From contig CM043958.1 of the NCBI GenBank assembly GCA_014529385.2, positions 86,496,525 through 86,560,524 on the forward strand: a DNA stretch of 64,000 nt, read 5' to 3'. Positions 23,735 to 36,980 of the stretch are shown here, one piece after another. The position numbers were made by a program, and so were the translations under genes. This DNA comes from Adiantum capillus-veneris (lineage: Eukaryota; Streptophyta; Polypodiopsida; Polypodiales; Pteridaceae). The notes beneath the pieces are model-generated. The model ran no database searches. It was not told where the DNA came from and saw only the letters and a program-made list of their open reading frames with translations. How positions within the stretch are numbered: the stretch's first letter is position 1; each line of letters opens with the position of its first letter.

Positions 23735-24229
23735 GATTAATCATGGCTTAATAAAGATCAAGCTGATGAGCTTGGGATTGAGGGAGATGTATGGAGTTTT
23801 TGGGAGAACAAGAGAAAGAGAGCTAGAGCTCAAGGGAGTCAAGAGATTAAAGAGCTTTACCTCCCTCTTGTGTTCCTCTATCATGTGTTGCTGCTCATGA
23901 CACCCCTATTCAGTGCCATGGTACTCTTCCTCATGCTCTCCTTGATCCATCTTTCACAATGTTATGGTCACCCTCTTTCATGCTCTCTATTATTTGCATA
24001 TTGCACCCCCTGTAGTGCATGAAGATCCCCTTGATTTTCTCTATCAACCCCTCCCCTCAAGTCTTAGAACCTTTTACTATAGCACCATATGCATACAACA
24101 TCAACTACGATTTTTTCGCTTTGATCTTCTTTTTAGCTTTCAATGTTCTTCTCGGCATCGGCGTGCTTCCGTCGGATGATGGAAGATGGCATTGTTGTTC
24201 TTCTTGGCATCAACATAGTTGTTACCATA
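22801..24229. other. Spacer with weak repeats and a GA microsatellite
   Basis: No gene seen. About 23020-23190 holds three degenerate copies of a 65-bp unit with CTCAAACCATCT..GGCACA.ACCT.AGGAGCTTC. (GA)n at 23664-23731 is flanked by imperfect copies of a segment with GCTTAAT.AAG.T.AGGCT.AT. A T/C-rich stretch lies at 23860-24130. Confidence 0.5.
23664..23731. repeat. (GA)n microsatellite
   Basis: Nearly uninterrupted GA dinucleotides. Confidence 0.97.
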
Positions 24230-24447
24230 TACATGTGGTAGTGATGTGTGTGAACGAACTTAAGACCGGCAGGGCATTTTTTCCCTCACTAGGAGGTTTT
24301 TTCCCCCGTGCATTGTATACACACCCATCATTCTAGGGCTATTGATCTTTAAATTGCACACTAAGTAATACACTCTCTGTTGTGTGCCTTGAGCTTCCTT
24401 CATTTTCTCCAAGCTGTGTGTGTTTTCCTACGACCCTAATTCCAACA
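24230..24447 (+). repeat. 5' LTR of Copia C
   Basis: Starts TGTTACCATATACATG and ends CTAATTCCAACA, like the 227-bp LTR of element B. It is 218 bp long, with scattered substitutions and small indels. Confidence 0.9.
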
Positions 24448-24464
24448 ATTGGTATTAGAGCAGG
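24448..24464 (+). other. Primer-binding site, mutated
   Basis: ATTGGTATTAGAGCAGG directly follows the LTR. It is the initiator Met-tRNA site with one C-to-T change relative to TGGTATCAGAGC. Confidence 0.8.
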
Positions 24465-24735
24465 TTGCATCCTCCCGGCCTTAGTCGCCAGCAGCTCCAG
24501 CACACGCCTGCTCACTTTCTCCAATTTCTGTGAGCTTTGGCGAGCGTTCATAGGTCAACAAAAATTTTGGCCGAGCTCAAAGAGCGCAGTCTGCTCAGAT
24601 TTTTGATTCGGCCTCCGTTTCCACTATAGACAGTACTGTGCATGCTATTTTGTCATTTTGTGCAAAAATTTTATCAGTGTCATTATTTTCATAACAAGTC
24701 CCTTACGATCCTCTACGGTTTTTGCTACATAGCAT

Positions 24736-27635
24736 GTGTTGTTCCCGCTTTCTTTCTCCTCTTTTCAGACAGTTTTCACATCAAGTGCAGCATTTACCAT
24801 GGCTGACAACAACATAGATGTGTTCAAGATGTTTGTTGTTGAGGACAGATTGGATGGGGACAATTACCCTATGTGGGGTTATATGATGAAACATGTTCTT
24901 CTGGTGAAGGGCATTTGGAACATTGTGCAGGGCATTGACGTACTTCCTAGTTCTAAGGATACAGGGGATGTTGAGGTCTTGCTGCAAGGATTGACGCTGT
25001 TAGAGTTTGTTTTGCCTACGACAGAACAAGCTCGTTGGGATGTAAAAGATGCGTAGGCTCATGCATTGATTGTGTTTTCTGTGAAGCGCACTATTACTCC
25101 TCACATTCATTCAGTGAAATTTACAAAACAAGATTGGGATATTATGGTTGGTCTTTATGCAAGTCACAATAAGGCTAGAATTGCATTGCTGCATAAAGAG
25201 CTGGAGTCGAAGATTATGCATGAGGAAGATGATATGGACACTTTCCTTGCTGATGTCAAGGATATCAATGAGCAACTTATTACTCTTTGAAGTCATTTCA
25301 GACAATTCCCTTATGCAAATTGTTCTTGATGCCTTGCCAGATTCTTACCATGTACTTGAAGACTTATGAGCCAAAGGAAATCTTGAAGTTGTCAAGTTTG
25401 ATCTATTATGCACATTGTTGTTGCAAGAGTCGCTTTCCCAAAAAAACATGACTAGACAGTGTGCAGCCGAACATGTCTTTACTGTTGCACAAAGAAAAGG
25501 TGGTAACACCAAAGCAGCCACTTCTTATGGTTCTTCTTCAAAAAAAAATCACGTGCTCCTAATGCTTATGCTGGAAACTATTCGTCTTTGGAAATTTTGG
25601 TGATAAGGGCAAAAAGAAGATGCGTTGTCATTATTGTAAAGCTATTGATCACTTGATCAAGCGGTGTCCTAAGTTGAAGGCCAAAGAGGCTAAGAAGAAA
25701 GAGGGTGGTTCCACTGCAAATGTTGGTTCCACTACAAATTCAGCTATTGTTGAATCTTCTGTGAAAGGAGACTGTGAAGTTGATGTTGATGCAAAATGGG
25801 CTTTTAGTATGGAGTGTACCTATAATCCTATTGTCCATGATGCATGCATTTTAGTTGCAGCAGATTCACATGTGTGGTATTTTAACAGTGGTGCTACAAA
25901 GCACATTACCTCACATCATGATTTGTTCACCTCTCTTGAGTCTGTCCCTCATGGGAATTCACTTACTTGTGCCAACAATGCCTCTTATCCGGTCCAGGGA
26001 GTTGAAAAATTGTGCTTTCACACTTGTTGATGCACTTTATGTACATGAGATCAAGAAGAATTTTTTGTTTGTATCTACACTTGCTAGACTTGGATTTGTA
26101 GTCAAATTTGTGAATGATAGATGTATTGTACATCATCTCAGATTTGGCGATGAAATCATTGCATCTGGCATTTTATACCGTGGGCTGTATAAGCTCCCTT
26201 TGCATGACAGGTGTGGTCAAAATTTTGCAAATGTAATTGTGGATTCTAAGGCTATTTCAGATGCAAAACTTTGGCATGCACGTTTTGGACATCTAAATTT
26301 TGCCAGTTTGCTGCATTTGCAGAAATATGATATGGTTGCTTCTTTGCCGCCTCTTGAAGCACCTGTCAAACATGTTTGTGAAGGTTGTATTTTGGGTAGA
26401 TGCAATGTTCAAAGTTTCCAAGGATGGTTCAGTTAGGGCCACATGCAGGTTGCAGCTTGTGCATAGTAATGTTTGTGGACCCATACAAACTTCGTCCTTG
26501 GGAAATTACCTTTACTTCGTGCCTTTCATTGATGATTACTCTAGGCATGCATGGGTATTTCCTCTTAAAGCGAAGTCCGAAGTATTTATGTGCTTCAAAC
26601 AATTTCTGCTATGGCTGAAAATGTCTCAAAATGTACTATGGACACCCTCCATTCCGATCGAGGGGGGGAGTATATGTCTCATGTATTTAATGCATTTTTG
26701 GGATAAAACACCAATATGCAGTGCCTTATACGCCTCAGCAAAATGGTGTTGCTGAGAGGAAAAATAGGTCATTTACGAAAATGGCACGATGTATGGTCAA
26801 AAGTCAAGCTTTTACGCGTTTTTTTTGGCTTGAGGCCATCATGTATGCCACTTATGTACTAAACAGGTGTCCTATGAAAGCTTTGCAGTCAATCACTCCA
26901 TATGAAGCGTGGCATGATAGAAATCCTTCTATTGAGTACATGTGTGTTTTTGGTTGTTTGGCATATGCTTTGGTGCCACAAACACAACACAAAAAATTGG
27001 ATGATAAGGCTATCAAATGTATTTTTGTTGGTTATAGTGTTGAAAGCAAAGGTTACAGGTTGTATCATCCACAAACAAAGCATATCTTGGTCTCACGAGA
27101 TGTTGTGTTTATGGAAGATTCTGATCAACCCTTGTTGTCATGTACTAGAGACAATAATGTCAACTCATAGGACATTTATGACACTTTGTTGCCTCTTTTC
27201 ATTGGTGGAAATTCAAATGTAAATTCCAATGAGGCAAATGTACAGCCTATGGGGGTTTCTAAAAATGTTGCAGATCAGCCTATTACTGATGCAGATGTAC
27301 ATGATGTACTTGATGAGGAAAGGACCGAGAATGGGTAGGCTAGAGGTATGTCTAAATGGCTGGTGCGTACTTTGTGTGACAGTAAATTGGATGCACCTTT
27401 GTCTAGTCGTACTCATTTAGGTTCTCACCATGCATCTTATGCATCAGATTATTATGCTTTGGTTGTGTCTTGCTTACATGATGTTGAGGAACCTCTCTCT
27501 TTTGATGAAGCACAAAATTTTGAAAATTGGATGGCTTCCATGCAATCAGAATATGATGCACTTATAGAAAATGACACATGGACTTTATGTGATTTGCCTT
27601 CTGGCAAAAAGGCCATTGGTACAAAGTGTGTTCAT
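24736..27635 (+). pseudogene. Copia C gag-pol, multiply interrupted
   Basis: MADNNIDVFKMF (at 24799) opens gag as in element B. Stops or frameshifts occur near 25057, 25290, 25370 and 25560. The knuckle CHYCKAIDHLIKRC (about 25624-25665) is intact, CX2CX4HX4C. The protease site reads VWYFNSGATKHIT, with the catalytic Asp changed to Asn. Pre-integrase (LWHARFGHLNFA, CEGC), LVHSNVCGP (first catalytic Asp changed to Asn), FIDDYSRHAWVF and PQQNGVAERKNRS (Glu kept) follow in changing frames. The last element residues are at about 27635. Confidence 0.88.
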
Positions 27636-27639
27636 GGAG

Positions 27640-28400
27640 GAAAATATATGATCTCTCACCAAATTTGAACTCTGGCAGTCCAGGAAGCATCAATGTGGCT
27701 TGCTGCTCATTAAAGCCAGACACATCCAAAGGCAGTTTGATGTCAAATGTTTTAACTGTAAGTATTTTGCTTTGTTGCACCTCTTTAGCCTCTGCCTCAA
27801 GATTAATATCCTCCTCAATCTCAGGAACCTCATTGGACTCCATGTCCTCATCTTGTTGTTCATTGGGTGGTAGATCCTCCTCATACATTACCTCTGAAGG
27901 ATCTTTCAAGAGACTAGCAAATAGAGAATTTAAGAATAGAAGGAACCCAAAGGATTCTTCAATTAGCTTGCAATCTTGTTCGTGCATAATACACCATGAG
28001 GGATGATAGGCAATTGATGATACTTCTTGTATGACCGTCTTGTGGAATCACAATCTTTTAAGTGCACCACCACCATGTCAGCAAGAACCACCTTGCCCCT
28101 TTGGACCTCAAGCTCAAACCTATCTCTTTCAAACTTGAGAAAATCGTTGTGCTGACCTATAAGGTCATCCAAAATGAATGGGGCATTAAAGATAGAAGAG
28201 ACCTTGTCGAACATTTTAGTAGCTCCTACGGATACTGCAAAATCAAACAGTCTTTCATCCACACTTGCAGGATTTTCAACCCCTTCCTTACATCTTGTAG
28301 CTGGCTCACACGCAGAAGAAAGATCAATGTCTCTCTTTTTGGTGCTAGTCACGTGAAGCTTCAGGCTAACAGGCACTTCTTCCTATTCTGATGCTTATGA
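27640..28400 (-). pseudogene. Unrecognised minus-strand coding relic
   Basis: Two overlapping open frames read in the same direction: 28376-27963 (PVSLKLHVTSTKKRDIDL, VSSIFNAPFILDDLIGQHND, FERDRFELEVQRGKVVLADM) and 27987-27562 (CKLIEESFGFLLFLNSLFA, an acidic stretch DEDMESNEVPEIEEDINLE, KTFDIKLPLDVSGF). They join naturally near 27980 by one frame change. Upstream to about 28600 more open sequence (EAEGRSRNCHR, DISLGDDIMGTEEPP) suggests it once continued. No domain recognised. The 3' end coincides with the broken end of Copia C. It could be a host gene fragment or part of another element. Confidence 0.35.
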
Positions 28401-28679
28401 GTCATTGGGGGGTTCCTCTGTTCCCATAATATCATCTCCAAGAGATATATCTTTGGCCTGAGCAAAGTCACATCTCTCTTTAACGGGCCTCTCAGCAACT
28501 GCTGAGGTGGTCTCCCTTCTACTTCCTATTCACCTATGACAATTTCTGGATCGACCTTCTGCCTCTTCATTCTGTGAGATCTTAATCCTAAGAAAAACAT
28601 AATACATGCAATAATAGGTAAGTATTGAGACACACCAACATTTGACTTTTTTACTAAATATTATAACACATTTCTCTTG

Positions 28680-30275
<1,596 letters not shown>

Positions 30276-30286
30276 CTTACAAGTAA

Positions 30287-30880
30287 ATGACAAGAACAAA
30301 GGAGATTGCGAGAAAGGTAGGCAAAGGACCAGGTTTGGCTGCTAAAGCAGGAGGAAGATCTGCTAGTAAAAAGAAGAGACCATGAAAGCCCATGAAAATC
30401 TTGAAAGCTCTAAGGATAAAGAGGCTACAAAGACACATCAAGCTGTTCAAGGAAATCAAGAAGGCTCAGGAATGTATTGAGCTTCTAGTACCAAAGATTA
30501 GTCAGGTCAGTATGTGAGGAAGTATGTTTTGGGACCATGAGGTGGAAACATGTTGCACTGCTAGCACTACAAGAGGCAGTATGATATTTTTTGCTAGAAT
30601 ATTTCAATGACATAACAATTTCTATAGCACGTGCACACAGGGTAACAATTATGGATAAGGACAATGAAACTTTGAAAAGAGTAAGGTGGAGATATGATAA
30701 GCTGCTCCAGTCCAATGAATTTATAGACAATAAAATGAAGGACATTTTGCTTATTCCTCCATCAAAGCCAGAGGCGGTGAAGATTGCAGAAGTCGCCCAT
30801 GATGTGAATACCAGGGCCAGGGCTAAGTATGAAAATCGGCGTGCAGAGGAGATAAATAAACTGAAAGAGAAGGAAAATGT
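30287..30880 (+). pseudogene. Degenerate histone H3-like sequence
   Basis: From ATG 30287: MTRTKEIARKVGKGPGLAAK, then a stop at 30347-30349, LFKEIKKAQECIELLVPKIS, a frame change near 30508, SVCEEVCFGTMRWKHVA, LLALQEAV, a stop near 30573, YFLLEYFNDITIS, then IARAHRVTIMDKDNETLKRV. This follows histone H3 in order: tail ARTK..ARK, alphaN/alpha1 'LREIRKYQKSTELLIRKL', alpha2 'VAALQEAAEAYLVGLF', loop 2/alpha3 '[20 protein letters not shown]'. A Trp in 'MRWKHVA' is reminiscent of centromeric H3 (CENH3). About 65 codons with no H3 counterpart follow (DKLLQSNEFIDNKMKDILLI). H3 is the nucleosome core protein. This copy is non-functional and very diverged. It could be an H3/CENH3 pseudogene or an H3-like gene carried by another element. 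Confidence 0.72.
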
Positions 30881-31395
30881 AATGGAAATGGCCTATGAAC
30901 TTTGAGGAAGCGGAATCAAGAGAATTCCAGTGAGCTTTTTGTGAGATTACTTTGAGAACATAGAGAGTGAACTTAATTGATGGTAGCAACATAAACATAG
31001 TACTTAATTAACTTGGCATGAACAGTACTTTTGCAAGAGAGAGAGTACTAGACAACATGACAATTGTTGAGAACCGGATTTACTTGGAGCCGTCGGTCCC
31101 CCCTCTGAAAGGCGTTTGTATTATAGATTCTCTCATCAAGAGAGACTTGATACAATACAATCTTTGTATTCCTTGTGACCTAGGTGATGCAATGAAGATG
31201 GAAAGCTTCATGCATCACAAGCATACCATAAACTTTGCAAAAAGCATTAACTATCCCAAGGCAAACACCTTCGAAGGTGGAGAGAGCTAGCATGGAATGA
31301 GGATAGGGAGGACGAAGAAGAATCATGCATTGGAGAAAGAAATAGTTCCTCACTTATCATCATTCTTTTTGTTTATCATAGCATAATAAGACATA
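30878..31395 (-). mobile_element. Inverted partial Gypsy LTR copy
   Basis: The reverse complement matches 5825-6328 nearly throughout (for example CAAGTCTCTCTTGATG.GAG and TGAAGCTTTCCATCTTC). Its edge at 30878, TGTAATGGAAATGGCCTATG, is exactly the LTR end, without a primer-binding site beyond it. The other side fades near 31395, so only the 3' third of the LTR is present. The open frame 31018-31290 here is not a gene. Confidence 0.88.
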
Positions 31396-31472
31396 TTTAG
31401 GAATTTTGGGAAAAATGCATAATTTTGGGACAAATTTTTGTGAACCAAGTTCTTGAGTGGTGGTGGTTGCAT

Positions 31473-31735
31473 TGCGCTAGGTTGCATTGTTGTCAACCAT
31501 TGGTGTTAATCTCTAGAGCAGAGTTTGCATTGTTAGTACGTTGCATTATTTTCAACCATTGGTGTCAACTTTGCTAGGTTGCCTTGTTGTCAAGAGTTGG
31601 GTGTCAAGTTCTAGAGTAGAGTGTGCATTGTTAGTAGGTTGCATTATTGTCAACTATTGGTGTCAACTTTGCTAGGTTGCATTGTTGTCAAGAGTTGGGT
31701 GTCTAATTCTACTAACTTGCAAAAAGTGCATTGTG
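31473..31735 (+). repeat. 98-bp tandem repeat, nearly three copies
   Basis: CTAGGTTGC.TTGTTGTCAA recurs at about 31476, 31574 and 31672. The rest of the unit (TGCATTGTTAGTA.GTTGCATT) is well conserved. Confidence 0.85.
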
Positions 31736-34055
31736 CTAGGAATCAGGAAATACAGAGAACTGCGAAATTGTTGATGTTTAGATTGGGATCAAGAGTATAC
31801 AAAGGAATGGGAAACATCGATTTTTGAATTGTATAGTGAACAACTTTGCCTTATTCTAGAAGCAGAAATAGAATTTGGAGAACCTTGGAGGGCCTTAGAT
31901 GGTTAAAAGTGGGGGCTTGAGTTTCAGTAAAGCTGAAATGCTGAAATGTGAGTTAGCTAGAACAGTCATTACTAGAGTAAACAACCCAAAACCCAAAAGA
32001 AAGTTTCAAGCAAAAACTGACAAGTGGCAGCATACACTTGTACGTAGGAAGCTGTGTACTTTCTCTCACATTTTCCCATATAGTGATCAAGATTAGGAGC
32101 TTCTAGGGAGAAGCCATGTACTAGCAATGTGCATTGGAGATCAAGGGGACACTCGTCTTCCATCTGCTTTGAGTTTAGTTGTCCCAATAAAACCAAGTTA
32201 GGTATCTGGTTTCTCCGACAAAAAAACTCATGGTATTGTGGTATGCCACAATATGGGAAATAATACGAGAATTTGGTATGCTAAAAGGATTTTCCTAGTA
32301 CTTTTTATGAAGATTATGCCAACAAGTGGCAATTGCATCTAGCTAGGTATAGGATGCCCCCACACAAAAGCTCATGATGTTGAGATAATATGCCACAAAA
32401 TAGCAAGTACTATAAAAATTTGCTAAAATTTTCTTGTGAACATCAAAAGAAACTTACAAATTCTCTCGCATCTTAAAATTGAACTAATCAAATGAAAGTT
32501 GATGTTCTAAAAACCTTTCCAAGTACTTTTTGTGAAGATTATAGAAGCATGTCATGTTCAATCTAATTTTATGTTCGAGGAGCCACCTATCACAAAACTT
32601 CCATTAGAATTTGGTTTTAGAGTATGTGATCAAACAACCCAAAATTCCAAGATGGAGCTTCATGTACAAAGTTACAAGAAATGTAGAAACGTGGTGAATT
32701 CTATCTCATCGTTTTTTGTATAGAGCATAACATCGGGAGATTTTTCTTGGGAAGCATATACCTAGACATGTACAATTGGACGGAAAGGGTCAATAGTACA
32801 TAGCAAGACATGTGATGCATCCATTGCAAAACCCTATGATGTTGTGGTAGTTCACACTGGGACGTATTTTGAGAATTTGTAAAACATCTTCTGAAAGTTT
32901 ACTAGAACTTGTAAATTCTCTCATACTAGAAACAAGAAGGATTAAGATGAACGTTTTGATCTAAAAACTTTTGTAGCATTTCTCTTGTACACTCTTCCAG
33001 CAAGGCTCAAACTAGAGTTTGAGACTTCAAGAGTGACCTGCAATTCAAAGATTCCACGTGATACGTGATTTTTAGCTTAAAATTCCAAAATAGCAAACTA
33101 CAAGATTAAAGAAATCAAAACTAATAACAAGAAGAAATTTGCAAGAATTGTTATACGTTCTTGATGTAAGAAACTCATACTCATGAGCGTCTGCTTGGAC
33201 CACATGCCCCCCATCAACATGGTGATTCTTTGCCCCAACAACACCAAGCTAGGTATTTGGTGCCAAATCTTATGAGGTTGTTTTAGGTCATAGGCTAGGA
33301 TCAATGATGAGAAATTGTATAAACAGGCTTATGATACATAACTAGGACTTGATATTTCTTTTACACAACCACATGCAACATGTTTTCAAAGACAAAAAGG
33401 ATCGAGCTATATTTCGAGGCAAAGACAACATGTTTTGAAGGCAACAAGGCTCGAGCTATAGTTCGAGCAAGCATGAGGAACCACGGAGAAACTGTGTACA
33501 CTAACTAAGGGTGGCTTCAAAAACGAGTACAAATATTCTCAAATGCATCCTTCTAATAGACGGGCAAACTACAAGACGGGCAAATATTCTCAAATAGCTT
33601 CACAACCCAAGCGGATGGTCATTAGCTGGTAGCTGACTCCGCGAACACATTGTGGCAATGCTCGAATGACATCTCCCCCATCACCCATCCTGTGCAGCCT
33701 ATGGACATTCAAAAAGCATGCAACCTGTGGACATCCAAAAAGCATGCAGCGTGCGATCTTTTCTCCCCATGTGGAAGGTGTGGAGGACGTTTACGAAGCC
33801 ATCCTAACTTCGTCAAAGTTGACAGCAAGGTTAGAAACAGACGTTAGTTTCAAAATTTGAAACTGACGATGGAGAAGTAGTGACGTGTTAGCCATGCCCT
33901 ATCGCGTAGCAGTGTCGTGAGGCCGCCATGCCATGTCGCGTAGCAGTGTCGTGAGCCCGCCATGAGCTCGCCATGCCCTGCCGCATTGATGTGTCATGAG
34001 CACGCCATGAACTGTGGTACTATATTCTATACCTTGAGTCCTCCAAACTCCATGT

Positions 34056-34116
<61 letters not shown>

Positions 34117-35089
34117 ACCAATCGCATCTCTCACAAACTCCTTCACTCTTTGTTCAGGCATGCTACTGTCTAAAGTTGCATTTTCTGCGCCTCCCTATTG
34201 CTGCCGCGTCAAGATGAATTCCTCTGATCACTTCATGAGATTTGCTAATTTGTCTACCTCTGAGCAATTCATGGGACGTGTGGTGCAGATCACGGCATGC
34301 ACTACATTTTCTACCTCTGATCACTTTACGGGACCTGTTGAATCTCCATGAGTTGCGGAATGATCTGAACATTGCCTTGAGGAGCCTCTTTCACAGACTT
34401 AACTTCTGTATGTGTAGATGTGTGTAGCATGAGTTAAATCGTCTACCTCTGATCATCACTTCACAACATCCGCTGAATCTTCTACCTCTCGCATGTTCAC
34501 TTCACTTCTTTGCCTCTGTTATGTACTTCACATCCAAAAACCTGGCATGTTGATACCTGCACCGAAGTATCCTTGTTGTTCTACAGTTGTTGTGAACCTT
34601 GCCTTTGCATAGAGCCTTCCAGTGCCTCTTTTGTGAGCCTCTCCATAGTCGATGTCAGTTGCACCCCCATGTGTTGCTCATGAAACCAGCAGTAGCAGAG
34701 GAAAGGGAAACCATGTGCGGTCGACCGCCTCTGGGCTTTGAACCTAGCTTATCTTGTGTACATGTACGTAACCTAAAATAATGTGTGAAGATCATGCAGC
34801 TGTCCAAAATTGATAAGTGTGTGGTGTGCAAGAGCAGCACCTCTCTTGTAGATATCATCCGAGCTCACCGCATCCTACAAAGGCACGTGATACATCCACT
34901 TGTGCTCTCTTTGCCCAAGTGCTAGACACACTTTCTTTTGATGTCCTTTTGTTACAGCTACACAAAGAGCCTAGCAAAGCTTAGCCAAGTGCCCTAAATG
35001 CTTTTCTACCTCTACGACAAATAGGCTTAACCCCATGAAAAACAAAGCCACTAGTACTAACTACCAATGCACTATCACTCGATTGTTCT
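31736..35089. other. Non-coding, low-order repeats
   Basis: No gene seen. 32168-33300 holds several degenerate copies of a segment with CCAA.CTAGGTAT.TGGT followed by CTCATG.T.TTG.G.TA.GCCACA (near 32183, 32345, 32829 and 33238). 33368-33462 is a two-copy repeat around CGAGCTATA.TTCGAG. 33690-33750 has two copies of GGACAT.CAAAAAGCATGCA. 33870-34010 has three to four copies of a roughly 40-bp GC-rich unit (GCCATGCC.TGTCGCG). A (GT)n(GA)n tract lies at 34061-34116. Confidence 0.6.
34061..34116. repeat. (GT)n(GA)n compound microsatellite
   Basis: GT repeats change directly into GA repeats at about 34089. Confidence 0.95.
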
Positions 35090-36980
35090 AGAGTCTCTAG
35101 CTCATGAGCCTCGAACTTAAGTTCGAGCCTCGTGACCTAGAGACTCAATTTTCAAGCCTCCTAAGCTAAAGAGTTTAGCAAGATTCTTTCTAGCCAGAAA
35201 CCATTTGTAAAGTATCTAGCTCATGAGGCTCAAGCTTATGTTCACGAGCTTCTTGAGACAAAGACTCTTACCAAAATTCTATCTAGTTGAGCATTCGCTC
35301 TATAGTTTGTGAGCTCAAGCTTGAGCGAGAGACTCATGACTTGGATGCTCAATTTTCAAGCCTTATTTAATGACTCCAATATGACTCATTTTAGTGGAGC
35401 ATTCAATCTCTAGCTCTAGGGCTCGAACTTAAGTTCGAGCCTCGTGACTTAGACACTCAATTTTTAAGCCTCATGAGCACTCTAGTGTAGCTCTTCTACC
35501 TAGAAACTTTTTAAAAGAGTTTGTATCTCACAAGGCTCAAATTGAGTCTTTACCTCATGTGATGTGATCTTATGTTTGAGTCTCATGACCTAAAGGTTCA
35601 ATTTTTTAAGCATCACGAACCCAACTCTTCCGATGTAGAAGAAATCGACAAGAGTCATATCTCATGAGGCTCGAACTTAAGTTTGAGCCTCATGCACCAA
35701 AGAGTCTTCCACAACTCTTCCTAGTTGATCATCTTCCTCAATCTCTAGCTCATGAGGCTCGAACTTAAGTTTGAGCCTCATGACTTGGAGACTCGCTTTT
35801 CAAGCCTTGTGAGCACTCTAGTGGGATTCTTGTGAGCCATGAATCATCTTCAAAGAGTGAGCATCATGACCTAGGGACTCAATTTTCAAGCTTCCTAAGC
35901 TATAGATTTTAACAAGATTATTTCTAGCTAGAAACCACTTACAAAAGTCTCTACCTCATGAGGCTGAAGTTTACGTTCACGAGCTTCTTGAGACAAAGAC
36001 TCTTGTCAAAATTCTATCTAGTTGAGCATTCACTCTATAGTTCGTGGGCTCAAACTTAAGCTGGAGCCTCATGACTTGGATGCTCAATTTTCAAGCCTCA
36101 TGTGAGCACTATAGTATGATTTGTTTTAGTGGAGCATTCAATCTTTAGATCTTAAGTTCGAGCCTCATGACATGGACACTCAATTTTCAAGCCTCATGAG
36201 CACTCTAGTAAAGCTCTTTCTACCTAGAAATTTTTTAAAAGAGTGTAGCTCACAAGGCTTGAATTTTCGTATGGCCTAAACCTTTGTTTGAGTCTCATGT
36301 GGCCTAAATTTGTGTTTGAATCTCATGATCAAAAGGCTCAATTTTTTAGCATCGCGAACACTCTAGTAGGACTCTTCCAAGCTAGAAGCAATCTACAAGA
36401 GTCCTACCTCATGAGGCTCAAACTTAAGTTTGAGCCTCATGCACTAGAGACTCTTCCACAACTCTTTCTTTGTGATCATCTTCCCGAGACTCTAGCTCAT
36501 GAGGCTCGAATTTAAGTTTGAGCCTCATGACGTGGAGACTCACTTTTGAAGCTTGTGAGCACTCTAGTGGGACTATTTTGAGCTAGGAATCATCTTCAAG
36601 AGTGTCAATCATGCCCCAGTCATGCTAACCTTGAGAGCCTCATGACCTGTAGACTTCTATAAAGCTCTTTCAAGTTGAAATACATTTTTAAAAGTCTCTA
36701 GCTCATGAGGTTCTTGACCCTCATGACTTAAAGACTCAATTATTAATCCTCATGAGAACTCTTGGAGGGATATTTCTTTCTAGATACTATCTGCAAGACT
36801 ATATGTTGCACTATCTCTAGCTCATGAGAACCTCATGATCTATACTCTTTAAAAAGTCTGTCTAACTGAAATCCATCTTTCAAAGTCTCTACCTTATGAG
36901 TCTCTAAAGCCTCATGACCTAGAGACTTAATATCTAAGCCTCATCAGCACTCTAGTGGGATTATTTCTAGCTAGAAACCT
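35090..36980 (+). repeat. Palindrome-cored tandem array with 740-bp higher order
   Basis: A basic unit of about 90-190 bp recurs: CTAGCTCATGAGGCTCGAA, then TTAAGTTCGAGCCTCATGAC, then GACTCAATTTTCAAGCCTC, then GAGCACTCTAGTGGGA and TCTAGCTAGAAAC. The core CTCGAACTTAAGTTCGAG is a perfect palindrome (near 35110 and 35425) or nearly so (near 35672, 35757, 36417, 36505). Blocks at 35150-35410 and 35890-36155, and their neighbours at 35440-35870 and 36170-36610, match each other better than adjacent units do, so a higher-order unit of about 740 bp is duplicated. Outlying core copies occur at 40735-40890. No coding. Confidence 0.85.

Larger units (their letters stand above)
24230..27635 (+). mobile_element. 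Copia element C (B family), decayed and 3' truncated
   Basis: 5' LTR (24230-24447), primer-binding site, gag, protease, integrase and the first residues of the reverse transcriptase domain, in the same order as the intact element B (44358-49340, minus strand) and alike throughout. It breaks off near 27635 within GKKAIGTK, where B goes on to WVYKLKRK; unrelated minus-strand sequence follows. There are many stops and frameshifts, so it is an older relative of B. No 3' LTR was found. Confidence 0.92.

Noticed and set aside
31018-31290. 90-codon frame starting MNSTFARERV
   Set aside because: It lies within the inverted Gypsy LTR copy, and the same DNA at 5998-6240 has no matching frame on the corresponding strand.
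35090-36980. CRISPR-like array
   Set aside because: The repeats are imperfect, of variable length and without unique spacers, and the sequence is nuclear plant DNA. It is a degenerate satellite.
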